A stretch of 64,000 nt of DNA. Origin: Orientallactaga sibirica. Taxonomy: Eukaryota > Chordata > Mammalia > Rodentia > Dipodidae. Positions 22,598-35,902 of this stretch are shown one piece after another; position 1 is the stretch's first letter, and the number at the start of each line of letters is the position of its first letter. Below the pieces are notes generated by a model. That model worked only from the letters and a program-made list of their open reading frames with translations. It did not search any database and was not told where the DNA came from. A program made the position numbers and the translations under genes. The stretch spans positions 1,054,001 to 1,118,000 of the forward strand of contig JAEOAD010000026.1 of NCBI GenBank assembly GCA_036365145.1, written 5' to 3'.

Positions 22598-25165
22598 GGC
22601 TGAGTTTTTTAAGGCAGGGTCTTATTCTAGCCCAGGGAACCCTTGAATTCACTATGTAGTCTCAGGGTGGCCTCGAACTCACAGCAGTCCTCCAACCTCT
22701 GCTTGTTGAGTGTTGAGATTAAAGGTGTGCACCACCATGCCCGGCTCAGTTTTATTTACTTTTGGAATTTTTTTCGAGGTAGGGTCTCACTCTGGCTCAG
22801 ACTGACCTGGAATTCACTGTGTAGTCCCAGGTTGGCCTTGAACTCACGGCAAACCTCCCGAGTGTTGGGATTAAAGGCATGTGCTACCGCGCCTGGCCCA
22901 AGTCTTTTTATTCTAATGTGGGACATGGGGTATCTTTAAACAGTTTTGAAGACAAGAAGGAATGGAGTTAGGTATGAGCTACTACCAAGGATAAAGTTTG
23001 ATCCAAAGAGGAGTATTGGTTGGGAATTTTTTAATTGAGAGCTGTAATATACAAATACACTGTAATTTGATTGTGCTTCCATCTCATTGTCCTCTTTTGT
23101 CCCCTCTCAACCATCCCCTGAGGACCTTCCTCTTCCTCTGCTTCGTTGTCTCATTCCCTTTGTCCTCCTCCGTGTCAAATGTCCATGGGCTCAGAACCGT
23201 GCTGGTCTTGTGTGGCTATCGGTGACCCCTGTGGGGTCAGAGTGCACCAGTCCAGTCCATTTGTGTCAGGAGGACAGTTTGGCTGAGAATTTTTTAAAAT
23301 ATTTAAAAATTTTTTTATTTATTTATTTTTAGAGAGAGAGAGAGAAGGGGCACACCAGAGCCTCCAGCCACTGCAAACAAACTGGCCAAGTGTGGCATGC
23401 GCCACCTTTGCATCATCTAGCGTGGGACCTGGGTCCTGTGGAATCAAACCTGGGTCCTTGGGGGTTCACAGTCAAGTGCCTTAACAGCTAAGCCATTTCT
23501 CCAGCCCTAAAATATTTTTAAAATTTTTAAATATTTATTTATTTATTTAGGGCCTCCACATCCTATAAACTTTGCACCACCATTTCTAGCCACATGGGAA
23601 AAACCTGGTGTGGCTTACAAATCTTAACCACTGAGCCAAAAAAAAATTTAAGGGCTGGAGGCACATCCTATAAACTTTGCTTTCCCAATGAAAAACCTGA
23701 TGTGGTACAAATCATACATTAAAAAAAATCAAGGGCTTTTTTTTGTTTGTTTGCACTGCTCAGAATTTTTTTTTTTTTGGTTTTGGTTTGGTTTTTCGAG
23801 GTAGGGTTTCACTCTGGTCCAGGCTGACCTGGAATTAACTATGTAGTCTCAGGATGGCCTTGAACTCATGGCGATCCTCCTACCTCTGCCTCCCAAGTGC
23901 TGGGATTAAAGGTGTGCACCACCATGCCCGGCTTAGAAGTTTGTGTTTTATTTTTGTTTTACTTATCCATTTTGAGAGAAAGAGAGAGGCAGATAGAGAG
24001 AGAGAATGGGCACATCAGAGCATCTAACCACTGCAAACAAACTCCAGATGCGTGCTCCACCTTGTGCGTCTGACTTAGGTGGGCACTGGGGAATCGAGCC
24101 TGGGTTTTAAGGCTTCACTGGCAAGCGCCTTCACTGCTAAGCCATCTCTCCAGCCCAGGGGTGTGAGGAGATGTGTGGCTCTGATTAACCCACAAACAGA
24201 CATACTGCGTGAGCAGGAGCACCACCCTCCGCTGCTCCCCTCACTGGAAGGAGCAAGTGCCAGGAGTATGTCCAGCATGCTTTACTTGCAAGCCACAGCC
24301 TCTTGGTTCCTGTCTGAGGCTGTGAGCCTAGCAGACAGCCACAAGAGTTGGGGTGAGAATGACCCTCCCTTTCACTCTCAGGCTTTCGGTAGAAGCGTTT
24401 GTCACTCTGTGTTCAACTAATCAACTAACAGAAAAAGGATGTCAAACATGCAGTCCTCAGAGACTTTGGTTTACATGAAAGGAAATCAACATTTCCTTCT
24501 AAGGTGAGAAAACTTGGGGCTGGAGAGATGGCTGAGTGGTTAAGGCGTTTACCTGTGAAGCCTAAGGACCCAGGTTTGATTCCCCAGGACCCACATAAAG
24601 CCAGATGCACAAGGTGGTGCATGTGTCTGGAGTTCGTCTGCAGTGGCTGGAGGCCCTGGCATGACCATTCTCTCTATCTGCCTCTCTTTCTTTTTCTCTT
24701 TCTCTCTCAAATAAATTATATACATAATATATATATGTTTTATATATATATATATATATATCGGTGATGACTGAATATCAACATATGACTGTGTATTCAT
24801 TCACACTCAGACTCATGGGAGCTCACGGAGCTCTGCAGGGCCTGGGTGAAGCAGCTGCCATGGTGGCTGGAGTCAGCATTCCTCTTTCTATGTCCCTGTG
24901 GGGCTTGTGCCTCTGCCAATGACCACCTTTTCTGCAGTCTTTGTTCCCTCAACCCACATCAAAGCCTCTTTTGGGGGGGTTGGGGAGACGTCTCAACAGT
25001 TAAAAGCACTTGTTTGCAAAGCCTGCTGGCTCAGGGTTCAACTCCCCAGTTCCCATGTAACACCAGTTGCACAGAGTGGCACATGCCGCTGGAGTTCGTT
25101 TGCAGTGTCAGGAGGCCCGGGCACACCCATACTTTCTCTCCCCTTGCAAATATATAAAAATTTAA
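22598..25165. mobile_element. SINE cluster with L1-type remnant
   Basis: Antisense B1 22598-22746 and 22766-22900; possible decayed L1 3' region about 23030-23290; antisense DIP 23300-23508; a degenerate doubled stretch 23560-23740; antisense B1 23768-23934; antisense DIP 23945-24156; unique intron 24157-24514; sense DIP 24515-24765 ending in a (TA)n run; sense DIP 24976-25165. Confidence 0.8.
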
Positions 25166-26111
25166 AAATATATATTACATAATGAAAGGTTTTTAAAAAA
25201 ATTTTTTTCTTTTGTGAAAATAAGCCTCTGAAAGCTGAGAACAAAAAAGCAGCACTTTGCTATCATGAAAAATTGAAACTGATTATTTCAAAATACCTCA
25301 TTCAACTTGGTAGATGATCCTTAGTTTCCATGGCAACAGAAACAAAACCAAGCGTGGTTATTTCCGTTCCTTCATCATCTGTGCCTCGGCCACGAAATCC
25401 CCGGAAACACCTTGGACGCCAAAGCCCACAGCAAGTCCACACCCTGTCCCTCATTTCCCACCGAGCAGACGCCACCCAGGAGATGGACAGTCCTGGGAGT
25501 CTCTCCCCTTGGTTGTGGTCTCCATTCTCTGGCTGTGGAACATCAGGAAGGAGAGACTGCTACAGGAGAAAATGCTCCTCCCTCTGCCTCTCCCGGCTGG
25601 GATCCAAGGCGTGCCCCACCACGCCAGGCCCCATTAATAATTTTTGAAGCATGCTGGGAGTTTAAAGCATCAGTCACTCGGGCAGCCTCGTCTTTCCGTG
25701 GAAGCATCTTCCAAGTTCATCACTGCTTTTGCTGTTGGCTGCCTGATTTCCAGGTAGCCTGTCTTCCTTCCTCCTGCCACTCAGAAATCCCGAGCTAACG
25801 TTGGCAGCCGCATGCATATTCTCCAGAAAACCTGATGGTGCGTCCCTGACTCACCCCACTAGGATATAGCCAGTCATAACAACTGCCAGGTCTTTCCATA
25901 TAAATCAACCACCACCCCCCCGCCCTGTAATATCAGGGACAAAATAAACAGCAAGATATGCATATAGACAGACCTGGGCAAAATGCCAATGCTGGTATCA
26001 TGGCTGGGAGAAAAATCGGCTGTCACTTTACTCCCAATAAATGCCGAGCATTATTGCTGAGGGTAAGTGACGTGCTTTATAAAGGTAAAAGTTGATCTCC
26101 TTTTCTATTTA
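25166..26111. other. DCDC2 intron, mostly unique; no gene seen
   Basis: Only a very decayed B1 is suspected near 25575-25635 ('ctgggatccaaggcgtgcc'). The overlapping frames at 25314-25798 have no recognisable domain and no splice-consistent borders. Confidence 0.45.
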
Positions 26112-28148
26112 GATTTTTTTAAAATTTTATTTACAAAGGGAGAGAGAGAAGGAAAGAGAGAGTGTGTGTGAGTGCCAGGGCCTCCTGCCACTGCAGACGA
26201 ACTCCAGATGTGTGCACCACTCTGTGCATCTGGCTTTACATGGGTACTGGGGAACTGACTCTGGGTCTTTAGGCTTTGCAAGCAAGTTCCCAAACTGCTA
26301 AACTATCTCTCCAGCCCTTTTAAAAATTGTTTATTTATTTATTTATTTATTTGAGGGGGGTGAGAAATGAATATGGGTGCACCAGGGCCTCTTGCCACTA
26401 CCAATGAACTCCAGACATATGCACCACTTTGTGCATCTGGTTTTACATGGGTACTGGGAAATTGAACCTGTTCAAACAGGCTTTGCAAGCCACCTTTAAA
26501 CACTGAGCTGATGCCTCAGCTCTGTTTATTTTTTCAAAAATATTTTTGACAGGCTGGAGAGTAGGCTTAGCAGTTAAGGTGCCTGCCTGCCAAGCCTAAG
26601 AATGCCCGTTTGAATTTCCAGGTCCCACATTTAGCCAGATGCAAAAGTGATGCAAGTGCACAATGCCACACTTGCCCACAAGGGGGCGCATGTGTCTGGA
26701 GTTTGTTCACAGAGGCTGAAATGGCCCTGCTGCACCCATTTTCTCTCTCTGCCTCTTCCTCCCTCTCTCTGTCTCTGTCTCTCTCTCAAAAAAAATTTTT
26801 TTAATTTTATTTGCAAGGAGAGAGAGAGAGAAAGAGAACAGGCACACTAGGGCCTCTGGCCACTGCAAATGAACTCCAGATGCATGCACCACTTTGTGCA
26901 TCTGGATTTACATGAAGACTGGGGAATCAAACCCAGGCTATCAGGCTTTGCAAGCAAGTGCCTTTTAACTGCTGAGCCATCTCTCCAGCCCCCAAGGTTG
27001 ATTTTCTTACTGTAGTATTTCTGCAGTATCCACAACTGTATACATGTAAGGTATACATGCCTCTGATCCACTAAACTCCTGGGCTGTGGATTCATGCCAG
27101 AGGGGCTGGGAGGTTGATCATTGCAATCATTGGTAATTGGTATATGTATAACCTTCATGAATATGTTTAAAAATAGTTTATTATTTATTTATTTGTTTGA
27201 CAGAGAGAGAGAGAGAAAGAGAGAATGGTCGTGCCAGGGCCTCCAGCCGCTGCAAACAAACTCCAGACATGTGTGCCCCCTCATGCATCTTTCTGATGTG
27301 GGTCCTGGGGAATCGAACCTGCTTTTCAGGCAAATGCCTTAGCCACTAAGCCATCCCTTCAGCCCTTAATGAATATTTAAGATAGACTATGATGAGTCAT
27401 ACCTTTCTTGGCTCCAATGAGACATAACAATTTTGTCTTTTCAGCTAGTTTCTCTTCTATTTTAATGTCATCATCCCCTCCCATTGTACAGGTCTTGTAC
27501 AGGCAGCATCAGGCACTGTGAGGCCATGAGTGCCATGACCACTCTGTACTATAAGCACTCCTCCCCTTCCTTTGGCTCTTATATTCTGTCCACCACCTTT
27601 TCCACAATGGTCCCTGAGTCGTGAAGGGAATGACAGAGATGCTTCCTTTCATTGCCAAGTATCTTTTTTTTTACCTTTTTAAAAATTTATTTTTATTGGG
27701 AGAGAGTGAGAGAGAGAAGGAGGCACAAAGAGAGAATGGTCACACCAGGACCTTCAGCCTGCCGCGTATGAACTTTGGACATATGCCCCTTGTGGCGCAT
27801 GTGCAACATTGTGTGCTTGCGTCACTGTGTGTCTGGCTACGTGGGACCTGGAGATTTGAACATGAGTTCTTGGGCTTCATTGGCAAGTGTCCTAACCGCT
27901 AAGCCATCTGTCCAGTCTGCTTATTCTTAAAATTTTTTAAAAATATTTTATTTTAATTTTTTTACTTTTATTTGAGGGAAAGAGAGAAAGGGAGGAGAAA
28001 ATGGGTGGGTCAGGGCCTTCAGTGCTGGACAAGAACTCCAGAAGCATGCTCCACCTTGTGCATCTGCTTATGTGGGTCCTGGGGAATCTAGTCTGGGTCC
28101 TTAGCTTTACAGGCTAGCACCTTAACCACTGAGCCATCCCTCCAGCCC
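26112..28148. mobile_element. DIP cluster with L1-type remnant
   Basis: Antisense DIP 26112-26318 and 26320-26523; sense DIP 26550-26786; antisense DIP 26790-26993, 27170-27366, 27662-27918 (long form) and 27940-28148. Bases about 27410-27640 ('cattgtacaggtcttgtaca', 'ctttggctcttatattctg') resemble a rodent L1 3' untranslated region from memory. Confidence 0.8.
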
Positions 28149-29107
28149 CTGCTTAGTATCTTAATATCACTTTTTGCTTTGGCTGTGTGTGAATGAGACT
28201 TAGAAGGGAGACGGCTTGTGTGAACAGCTTCAGTCTTGCATCCATCAGTGCAAGCCCAGTGCTAGAGCTTTTCGTCACGCAGCTCCCAGGTCCTTGCAGG
28301 CCAGTGACAGGGACAGTGGAGTGATGATGACGAGCGTGTTTATTGCCTGTTCACTCTCCAGTGGCCTTCCATGGGTGTGACCTCATTTGCTTCTGCTGCA
28401 GTCCTCTGAAGCCTGAATTGTTATCCTCAAATACCCGAAGGGACAATGAGGCAGGGTGAGGTGACCTCACCACATGGAGGCTGGCTGGTGTGAGCCCTGT
28501 TTCCTTCCAGACTACAGTAGCCTTCCCCTGCAGTGTAGTTTCCATCTGCAAGTTCATGTCGTCCTTGTGACCACATCAGCAGATGCAAAGCTTGCCTTGG
28601 AACTCCCTAGCAGCACCCCCAGCTATGAACGTGAGCTGTGGGGTTGTGTGGCATGGACAGGGAGATCGTGGGGGCTCCTGTCTCACTGCTGCCTCAGTGC
28701 ACTCTCCTGTGAGGGTCCCACAGTCACGACTGGAGTTAGGTCTGAGGTGTGCGCAGGTACCTGCTGCTTCTTCAGTCGTTTTGTTGTTGTTGTTTGTTTG
28801 TTTTGTCAACAGGAGGAGGAAGAGAATCAATAACATCTGCATCTTGCTCCTCAGTTGGTCTCTCCTTGTATTGTGAGTCTTTCACCAGGAGTCGGGAACA
28901 AGGGTCTACTGATGGCAGATAGGGACCAGGCTAAGAAGATTAACAGAGCAAAGAAACATGTCCATCCAGAGCTTGGCGAACCAGTGCAGTTTTGGTGTTA
29001 CTTACAGAGCATGGGTGAGGGTTACTTGTAAACATGGGTGACTCAATGGCAGCTTCATTCATCTCGGAAAAGGCTGGACCACTGGGATTCACGGCACTGT
29101 CTGCTAT
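28149..29107. other. DCDC2 intron, mostly unique, possible MIR
   Basis: A MIR-like patch is at about 28400-28470 ('gttatcctcaaatacccg', 'gacaatgaggcaggg'). Otherwise nothing recognised. Frames at 28474-28876 on both strands lack exon borders. Confidence 0.4.
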
Positions 29108-32100
29108 TTTTTTTTTTTTTTTTTTTTAGGTTTTTTGAGGTAGGGTTTCACTCTAGCTCAGGCTGACCTGAAATTCACTATGTAGTCTCAGGGTGGCCTC
29201 GAACTCATGGCGATCCTCCCACCTCTGCCTCCCAAATGCTGGGATTAAAGGCATGCGCCACCACACCCGGCTCATGAGTCTCATGAGCATCCTTTCTCCC
29301 TCCAAGAGGAAGTGTTTCAGTTTGGAGAAAACAGCTACGCAGCCCTGTCACCATGAACACCCACTCCTCATGTGGTGGGGAGGGCTCCTTTCCATCTTTG
29401 TGGTCCCACAGCATGGTACAGAATATATCTGTGTGCGCATGCAGCGTGTGAGTGCGTGAATGTGTGTGAAGCGGTGTTCCTGCTGGGACAGTTTGATGTA
29501 TATTCTGGGAAAACCTTTAATAATTTAATGCTTGCTTTAAAGGGGATTATACCCAAAAATCATATCGCTTTTCATTTATTAAAATCTGTCCTGAATTATA
29601 CTATCATAGTCATAGTTGTTTTTTTTTTTTTTTTCAGGTCTCCGGGTATTTTAAAGGATTATAACCCTTTTAACTACTGTTATCATCTTATTTAAATTGA
29701 TCAAAGTGGTCTTTGGGTATCATAACCTTGCATTGCTTTAAGCTGAGCTAACCAGCTGTGGCTTTAGATGATGACTAATAAAATAGTTGTGCTGGAAACG
29801 TCTAAGAGAAATAATGGGATGAAAGCAGTTCTGATGGGAGTGATAACGGCAGAGAGCCCAGAGCCCAGAAAGAGATCAGGAAACACCAGCCTGTGCAGTA
29901 AAAATGGGAGTATGGGCTGGGGAAATGGCTTAGCGGTTAAGACGCTTGCCTGTGAGGTCTAAGGACCCCGGTTCAATTCCCCAGGACCCATGTAAGCCAG
30001 ATGCACAAGGGGGCGCATGCATCTGGAGTTTGTTTGCAGTGGCTGGAGGCCCTGGTGCACCCATTCTCTCTTTTTTTCTGTCTGACTTTTCCTCTCTCTG
30101 TCTCTCAAATAAATAAATAAAATGAAATAAATATTTTAAAAAATAGCCAGGCATGGTGGCGCACGCCTTTAATCCCAGCGCTTAGGAGGCAGAGATAGGA
30201 GGATAGCTGTGAGTTCGAGGACATCCTGAGACAGGTCAGCCTGGGCTAGAGTGAGACCCTATCTTGAAAAAAAAAAAAGAAAAAAGTGGGGGGGGGTAGT
30301 TTGGGTAGGCTGGAGAGATTGCTTAGTGGTTAAGGTATTTGCCTACAAAGCCAAAGTATCTGGGTTCAATTTCCTAGTACCCACATAAGCCAGATGCACG
30401 GGGGGGGGGGTGTGCATCTGGAGTTTGTTTGCAGTGGCTAGAGACCCTGGTGTGCCCATTCTCTCTCTCTCCTTCTTCTCTGTCTGTCTCATAAATAAAT
30501 AAATAAATGTAAAATATGCCAGGCATGGTGGTGCATGCCTTTAATCCCAGCACTCAGGAGGCAGAGGTAAGAGGATTGCTGTGAGTTTGAGGCCACCCTG
30601 AGACTACATAGTGAATTCCAGGTCAGCCTGAGCTACAGTGAGACCCTACCTTGAAAAAAACCAAAAAAAAAAAAAAAAAGTAAAATATATTTTTATTTTA
30701 TTTATTTATTTTTATTTTTATTTTTTTTTATTTATTTATTTTTATTTTTAAAATTATTTTATTTTATTTTATTTTATTTTATTTTATTTATTTGAGAGAG
30801 AGAGAGATACAGAAATAGGCAGGGAGAGAGAGAGAGAGAGAGAGAATGGGTGCGCCAGGGCCTCCAGCCACTGCAAACGAACTCCAGATGCATGCACCCC
30901 CTTGTGCATCTGGCTTACGTGGGTCCTGGAGAATCGAGCCTCGAAACGGAGTCCTTAGGCTTCATAGGCAAGCGTTTAACCACTAAGCCATCTCTCCAGC
31001 CCTAAAATATATTTTTAAAAAAGTTTTGAAAGTTGTTAAAGAGGCTAACTCAGGGAGCATTGTGGAAGAAGTAGGGGACAGAATGTAAGAGGAAAAGGAA
31101 GGAGAGGTGTTTACAATGCTGTTTTCCAGACACAAAGTGGTGGTGACACTCATGACCTCACTGAGACTAGCTGGAAAGAAGAGACACAGTGGAGGGGGCA
31201 GGTTGGGAGGGGGAGTGAGGAAGGTGATGGAAGGGGATTATGGTGGATCACAGTATATATTGTCTATATGTAAGGAGGCTGTCAATAAAAAGTGTTTTTT
31301 TTGTTTTTGTTTTTGAAGAGAGTCAGAGACAGATAGAGATGGGCACGCCAGCAGCCTATCAGCTGCTATGAACGAACTCCAGACACGTGTGTCCCTGTGG
31401 GCAAGTGTGGCATTGCGCCCTTGTGTCACTTTGCGTCTGGCTAAACGCGGGACCTGGAGAATTGAACAGGCATTTTTAGGCAGGTGCCTTAAGCGCTAAG
31501 CCATCTCTCCAGCCCCGCCTTTTTTTTTTTTTTTTTTTTTAAAGAGGTTAAGACAGAGGAGGAAAATTGCCTAAAAGCGAAGAAAAGAAAGCTAGGTGCC
31601 TGGCTCTCTGTGCCTTTGTTTCTCATGTGTAAGGTGGGAGTAGTGCCAAGGGAAAAAACGCTCTGAAGTACAGTCTGTGGCAGCTACTCAGAAAATATAC
31701 ACAGGCCGTACACTGCAAAGGTGGGCATGGCTATAAGGAAGTTATTCTTTTTAGTTTTAATTTTTATTTATTTATTTTGCAAGCAGAGAAAGAGAGAGAG
31801 AGAGAGAGAAGAGAGAGAAGAGAGACAGAGAATGGGCATGTCAGGGCCTCCAGCCACTGCAAACGAACTCCAGATGCATGTGCCCCTTGTGCATCTGGCT
31901 TATGTGGGTCCTGGCGAATTGAACCTGGGTCCTTTGGCTTCACAGGCAAACACTTTAACTGCTAAGCCATTTCTCCAGTGCAAGGAAGTTATTCTTGACT
32001 CTAATACACTCTTTTTTATATTTTTTTAATTTTGAGATAGGGTGTCACTCTAGCCCATACTTATCACAAATTCACTATGTAGTCTCAGGCTGGCCTCAAA

Positions 32101-32307
32101 CTCACAGTGATCCTCCCAGCTCAGCCTCCCAAGTGCTGGGGTTAAAGGCGTGAACCACCACACCCAAGAAAGAGAGAGAGAGAGAGCATGCATGCATCAG
32201 GGCCTCTGACATGTGCCACTTTGTGCTTCCAGCTTTACATGGGCACTAGGGCATCGAACTCAGATTGTTAAGCTTTACAGGCAAGCGCCTTAACCACTAA
32301 GCCATCA
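29108..32307. mobile_element. SINE cluster
   Basis: Antisense B1 29108-29274; unique intron 29275-29913; sense DIP 29914-30135; sense B1 30145-30290; sense DIP 30308-30510; sense B1 30515-30680; antisense DIP 30770-31003 with a long TTTTA/TTTA tail; antisense long-form DIP 31286-31517; possible MIR about 31600-31700; antisense DIP 31740-31980; antisense B1 32010-32165; antisense DIP fragment 32166-32307. Confidence 0.83.
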
Positions 32308-32381
32308 CTAGTTATTGTATTACCGTGATGTCCTTGTTACGCCTCTTACTTTTCACCTGTCATTTCTTCTGCTCCCTAAAG

Positions 32382-32669
32382 AGGCCAGCCGAAATCATCG
32401 ATGAGGAAGAAGAGGAAGAAACAGCAATCCAAGATGCCGACCAGAAAGAAGACTTCTCGGGAATGAATGGTGAAGTTGAAGAGGAAGAAGGAGGGGCAGC
32501 TGCCGACACTGCTGAGCACGTGGAGGAGGACCTGGATCACGGAGAGAAGGCTAGTGCTGCTCGGGTAAATGGAGGCACTGATGAAGAAAATGGCGAGGAA
32601 TTGGACCAGCCGTCCAGTGAGCTTCAGCAGGCAGTGGATGAGGAAGGAAAGTCCCAGGGAGATGAGAAG
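32382..32669 (+). CDS. DCDC2: DCDC2 coding exon, acidic tail (RPAEIIDEEEEEE...)
   Basis: A 288-bp exon (96 codons, both borders in phase 0) between acceptor 'ctgctccctaaag' and donor 'gtatattt'. The peptide begins RPAEIIDEEEEEETAIQDAD and contains QKEDFSGMNGEVEEEEGG, HVEEDLDHGEK and RVNGGTDEENGEEL, all recognisable from human DCDC2. It is very rich in Glu and Asp with no predicted fold, typical of a disordered acidic tail. It ends GKSQGDEK. From memory the human protein has a few extra residues (about AGSGQ) between SQG and DE, so the last codons appear to be lineage-variable. A TC-rich tract starts 10 bases after the donor. Confidence 0.95.
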
Positions 32670-32674
32670 GTATA

Positions 32675-32714
<40 letters not shown>

Positions 32715-33353
32715 TGTTTTTTTGTTTTTTTTTTTTTTTAGTTTTCCCAGTTAGGGTTTTTTTTTGTTGTTGTTGTTCAATGAGGTAGGGTCTCACTATA
32801 TAGTCTCAGGGTGGCCTCAAACTCATGGAAATTCTCCTACCTCTGCCTCCCGAGTGCTGGGATTAAAGCATGTGCCACCACGCCTGGTAGTATTTCTTTC
32901 TTCAAAATTTATTTCTATATGACTTAATTTTAATTTTTTAAAAAATATTTTATGTTTTTATTTGAGAGAGAGATACAGAAATAGGCAGGTACAGAGAGAG
33001 AGAAAGAGAGAGAATGGGCCTGGCCAGGGCCTCCAGCCACTGCAAATGAACTCCAGATGCATGTGCCCCCTTGTGCATCTGGCTTATATGGGTCCTGGAG
33101 TGTAAAACCTGGGTCCTTTGGCTTTGCAGGCAAGCACCTTAATCTCTAAACCATCTCTCCAGCCCAATTTTAATGTTTTTTTTTTTTTGAGAGAGAATGA
33201 GTATGGATGCATCAGAGCCTCTTGCCACTGCAAATGAACCCAAACACACACCACTTTATACGTCTGGATTTACCTGGGTTCTGGGGAATGGAACCCAGGC
33301 TAGAGGGCTTTGAAAGCAAGTGTCTGGAACTGCTGGGCCATCTTCCCAGTCCA
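32670..33353. mobile_element. CT tract and SINEs after the acidic-tail exon
   Basis: (TC)n at about 32679-32714; antisense B1 32740-32890; antisense DIP 32935-33165 and 33175-33353. Confidence 0.82.
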
Positions 33354-33547
33354 AGAGATGAGGTATTCTTATTGTTGGCTTGTGTGTGCACAAATGTGTG
33401 TGTGTGTGTGTGTGTGCATATGCTCATACACATACATACATGCTTGAGAAATCACGCGTGGTAGAGCAAGAAAGACTATGTGCCAGTCAATTCATTTCAA
33501 TTTGTATTTCAGTCACATACTTTCATGTACCTGTCTGCCAGTCCTTT

Positions 33548-34235
33548 TGTCTTCCATCCATCCATCCATCTGCCCATCCATCCATCCATCTGCCCATCCA
33601 TCCATCCATCTGCCCACCCATCTACCCATCTGTCTATCCACCCATCCATCCATTTATCCACCCATCCATCCATTTATCCACCCACCCATCCATCCATCCA
33701 TCCACTCACCCACCCACCCACCCATCCATCCATCCATCCACTCACCCACCCACACATTCATCTATCCACCCACCCACCCACTCATCCATCCACCCACCCA
33801 CCCACCCATCTACCCACCCACCCATCCATCCATCCATCCATCCATCCACTCACCCACCCACCCACCCACTCATCCATCCACCCACCCACCCACCCATCTA
33901 CCCACCCACCCACCCATCCATCCATCCATCCACCCACCCACCCACTCATCCATCCATTCATCCACTCACCCATCCACCCACCCACCCACCCATCTACCCA
34001 CCCACCCATCCATCCATCCATCCACCCACCCACCCACTCATCCATCCACCCACCCACCCATCTACCCACCCACCCATCCATCCATCCATTCATCCACTCA
34101 CCCATCCACCCACCCACCCACCCATCTACCCACCCACCCATCCATCCATCCATCCACCCACCCACCCACTCATCCATCCACCCACCCACCCATCTACCCA
34201 CCCACCCATCCCATCCATCCATCCACTCACCCATC
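33548..34235. repeat. Large (CATC/CACC)n array with 132-bp higher-order unit
   Basis: Nearly 700 bases of 4-mers 'catc' and 'cacc' with occasional 'cact', 'tatc' and 'attc'. The block from 'ttcatccactcacccatcc' at 33957 recurs at 34089, and a partial third copy starts near 34221, giving a 132-bp higher-order period. The frames that run through it (up to 399 codons, three on this strand and one on the other) are artefacts of a stop-free repeat. Confidence 0.95.
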
Positions 34236-34413
34236 TATCCTTCCTTCCCTCCTTCCTTCTTTCCTCCCTTCCTTCCTTCTCTCCCTTCCTCCTTCCTTCC
34301 TTCTTTCCTTCCTTCCTTCCTTCCCTCCCCTCCCCCCTCCTCCCTCCCTCCCCTCCCTCCCTCCCTCCCTCCCTCCCTCCCTCCCTTCCTTCCTTCCTTC
34401 CTTCCTTCCTTCC
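34236..34413. repeat. (TTCC)n / (CCCT)n microsatellite
   Basis: A pure pyrimidine strand of TTCC and CCTC blocks joined directly to the CATC array. It ends at 'tcctctgcag', where a URR1-like element begins. Confidence 0.95.
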
Positions 34414-34416
34414 TCT

Positions 34417-34698
34417 GCAGTTACCTTCTCATTGCTGGGACAAAACCCCCGACCGGAAGCAGCTTATGATAAGAAAGGGTTTATTTCAGGCTTTGTGTGC
34501 CGCGGGGAAGCTCCGTCATGGCAGAGGTCACTGGCTTATTTCCACCATCCATAGCAGAGGGAGAATGCAGCAAGCATGAGCTGGCTCTGAACACACAGTA
34601 GGCTTGGCTCCTCAACCCCAAGGTCCTATGGCAAGGCACCACCTCCCAAAGGCTCCATCTGCTGCGGGCTAACAAGGAAGCTAAATCCAGTAGAAGCC
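34417..34698. mobile_element. URR1-like element, copy 2 of 5
   Basis: It has 'cagttaccttctcattgctg', 'ggacaaaacccccgacc' and 'tatggcaaggcaccacctcc' as in the copy at 14583, but ends sooner. Confidence 0.5.
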
Positions 34699-35755
34699 AC
34701 GGGCTGGAGAGATGGCTCCACACTTAAGGCACTTTCCTGCAAAGTCTAAGGACCTGGGTTCGATTCCCCAGTACCCATGTAAAGCCAGATGCACACAAGG
34801 TGGCACATGCATCTGTAGTTTGTTTGCAGTGTCTGGGGGCCCTGGTACAGCCATTCTCTCTCTCTCTGCCTCTTTCTCTTCCATAAATAGATAGATAAAT
34901 AAATAAAATATTTTTTAAAATACCTGGATACACACCTTTAACATGGGTCTGAGGTAGAGGGATCACTGTGAGTCCCTGCCTGAGACAGTACAGAGTGAGA
35001 CCCTACCTCAAAAAATGACAAGGCTGGGCGTGGTGGCACACGCCTTTAATCTCAGCACTCAGGAGGCAGAGGTAGGAGGATTGCCAAGAGTTCAAAGCCA
35101 TCTTCTCTCAAACAAATACATAAATAAAAATATTTTTTTAAAAACAAAACAAACAAAAACAACAACAACAACAACAAAAATAAAATACCTGAATCTATGG
35201 GGGACATTTACATTCACAGCATTATACCTCATTATAAAAGACATTATGAGAGCCATTACAGAGCAGGGCTAAAGAGATGGCTCAGTGATTAAAGGAGCTC
35301 GCTTATAATGCCTGATGTCCTGGGTTCAATTCCCCGGTACCCATGTAAAAGCCAAAGCCAGATGCACAGAGTGGAACATGGGTCTGAGGTTTCATCTGGC
35401 ATGCTCATACTCTTGCCTCTCTCTCTCTCAAACAAATACATAAATAAAAATATTTAAAAAAATTTAAAAAAAGGGCTGGAGAGATGGCTCAGCGGTTAAG
35501 GCGCCTGCCTGCTAAGCCTAAGAACGTTGGTTCCAATCTCCAGGTCCCACATTTCGCCAGATGCAAAGTGACACAAGGGCGCAATGCCACACTTGCCCAT
35601 AAGGGGGCGCATGCATCTGGATTTCGTTCACAGCAGCTGAGAGACTGCTGGCGTGCCCATCTCTATCTGTCTCCCTCTCCCTCTCCCTGTCTCTCTCTGT
35701 GTCTCTCTCCAAAAAATAAAAATAAAAAAATAATAAATAAAAATAAAACAAGGCA
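34699..35755. mobile_element. SINE cluster before the last DCDC2 exon
   Basis: Sense DIP 34700-34915; two partial sense B1 copies about 34930-35012 and 35020-35110, the second fused to a DIP-like tail ('ctctcaaacaaatacataaa') that recurs at 35429-35448; sense DIP 35265-35470; sense long-form DIP 35474-35755. Confidence 0.8.
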
Positions 35756-35902
35756 AACCAAAGGACACTTTGGGGTTGGATACTTATACGGTTGAATGGA
35801 ATACCCTTCCCATATAAACATTTTTTCTTTGTATATTTTATTATCCTCATACACAAAAGAGCTAAGTATATTTGTTTTGATCTATATATTTTCTCCCTCC
35901 AG

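Noticed and set aside
33380..34579. A 399-codon frame (and two other long frames on the same strand, one on the opposite) rich in Ile-His-Pro-Ser-Thr
   Set aside because: The 4-base repeat has no stop codons in several phases at once; the frames are open in all of them and show no domain or codon bias.
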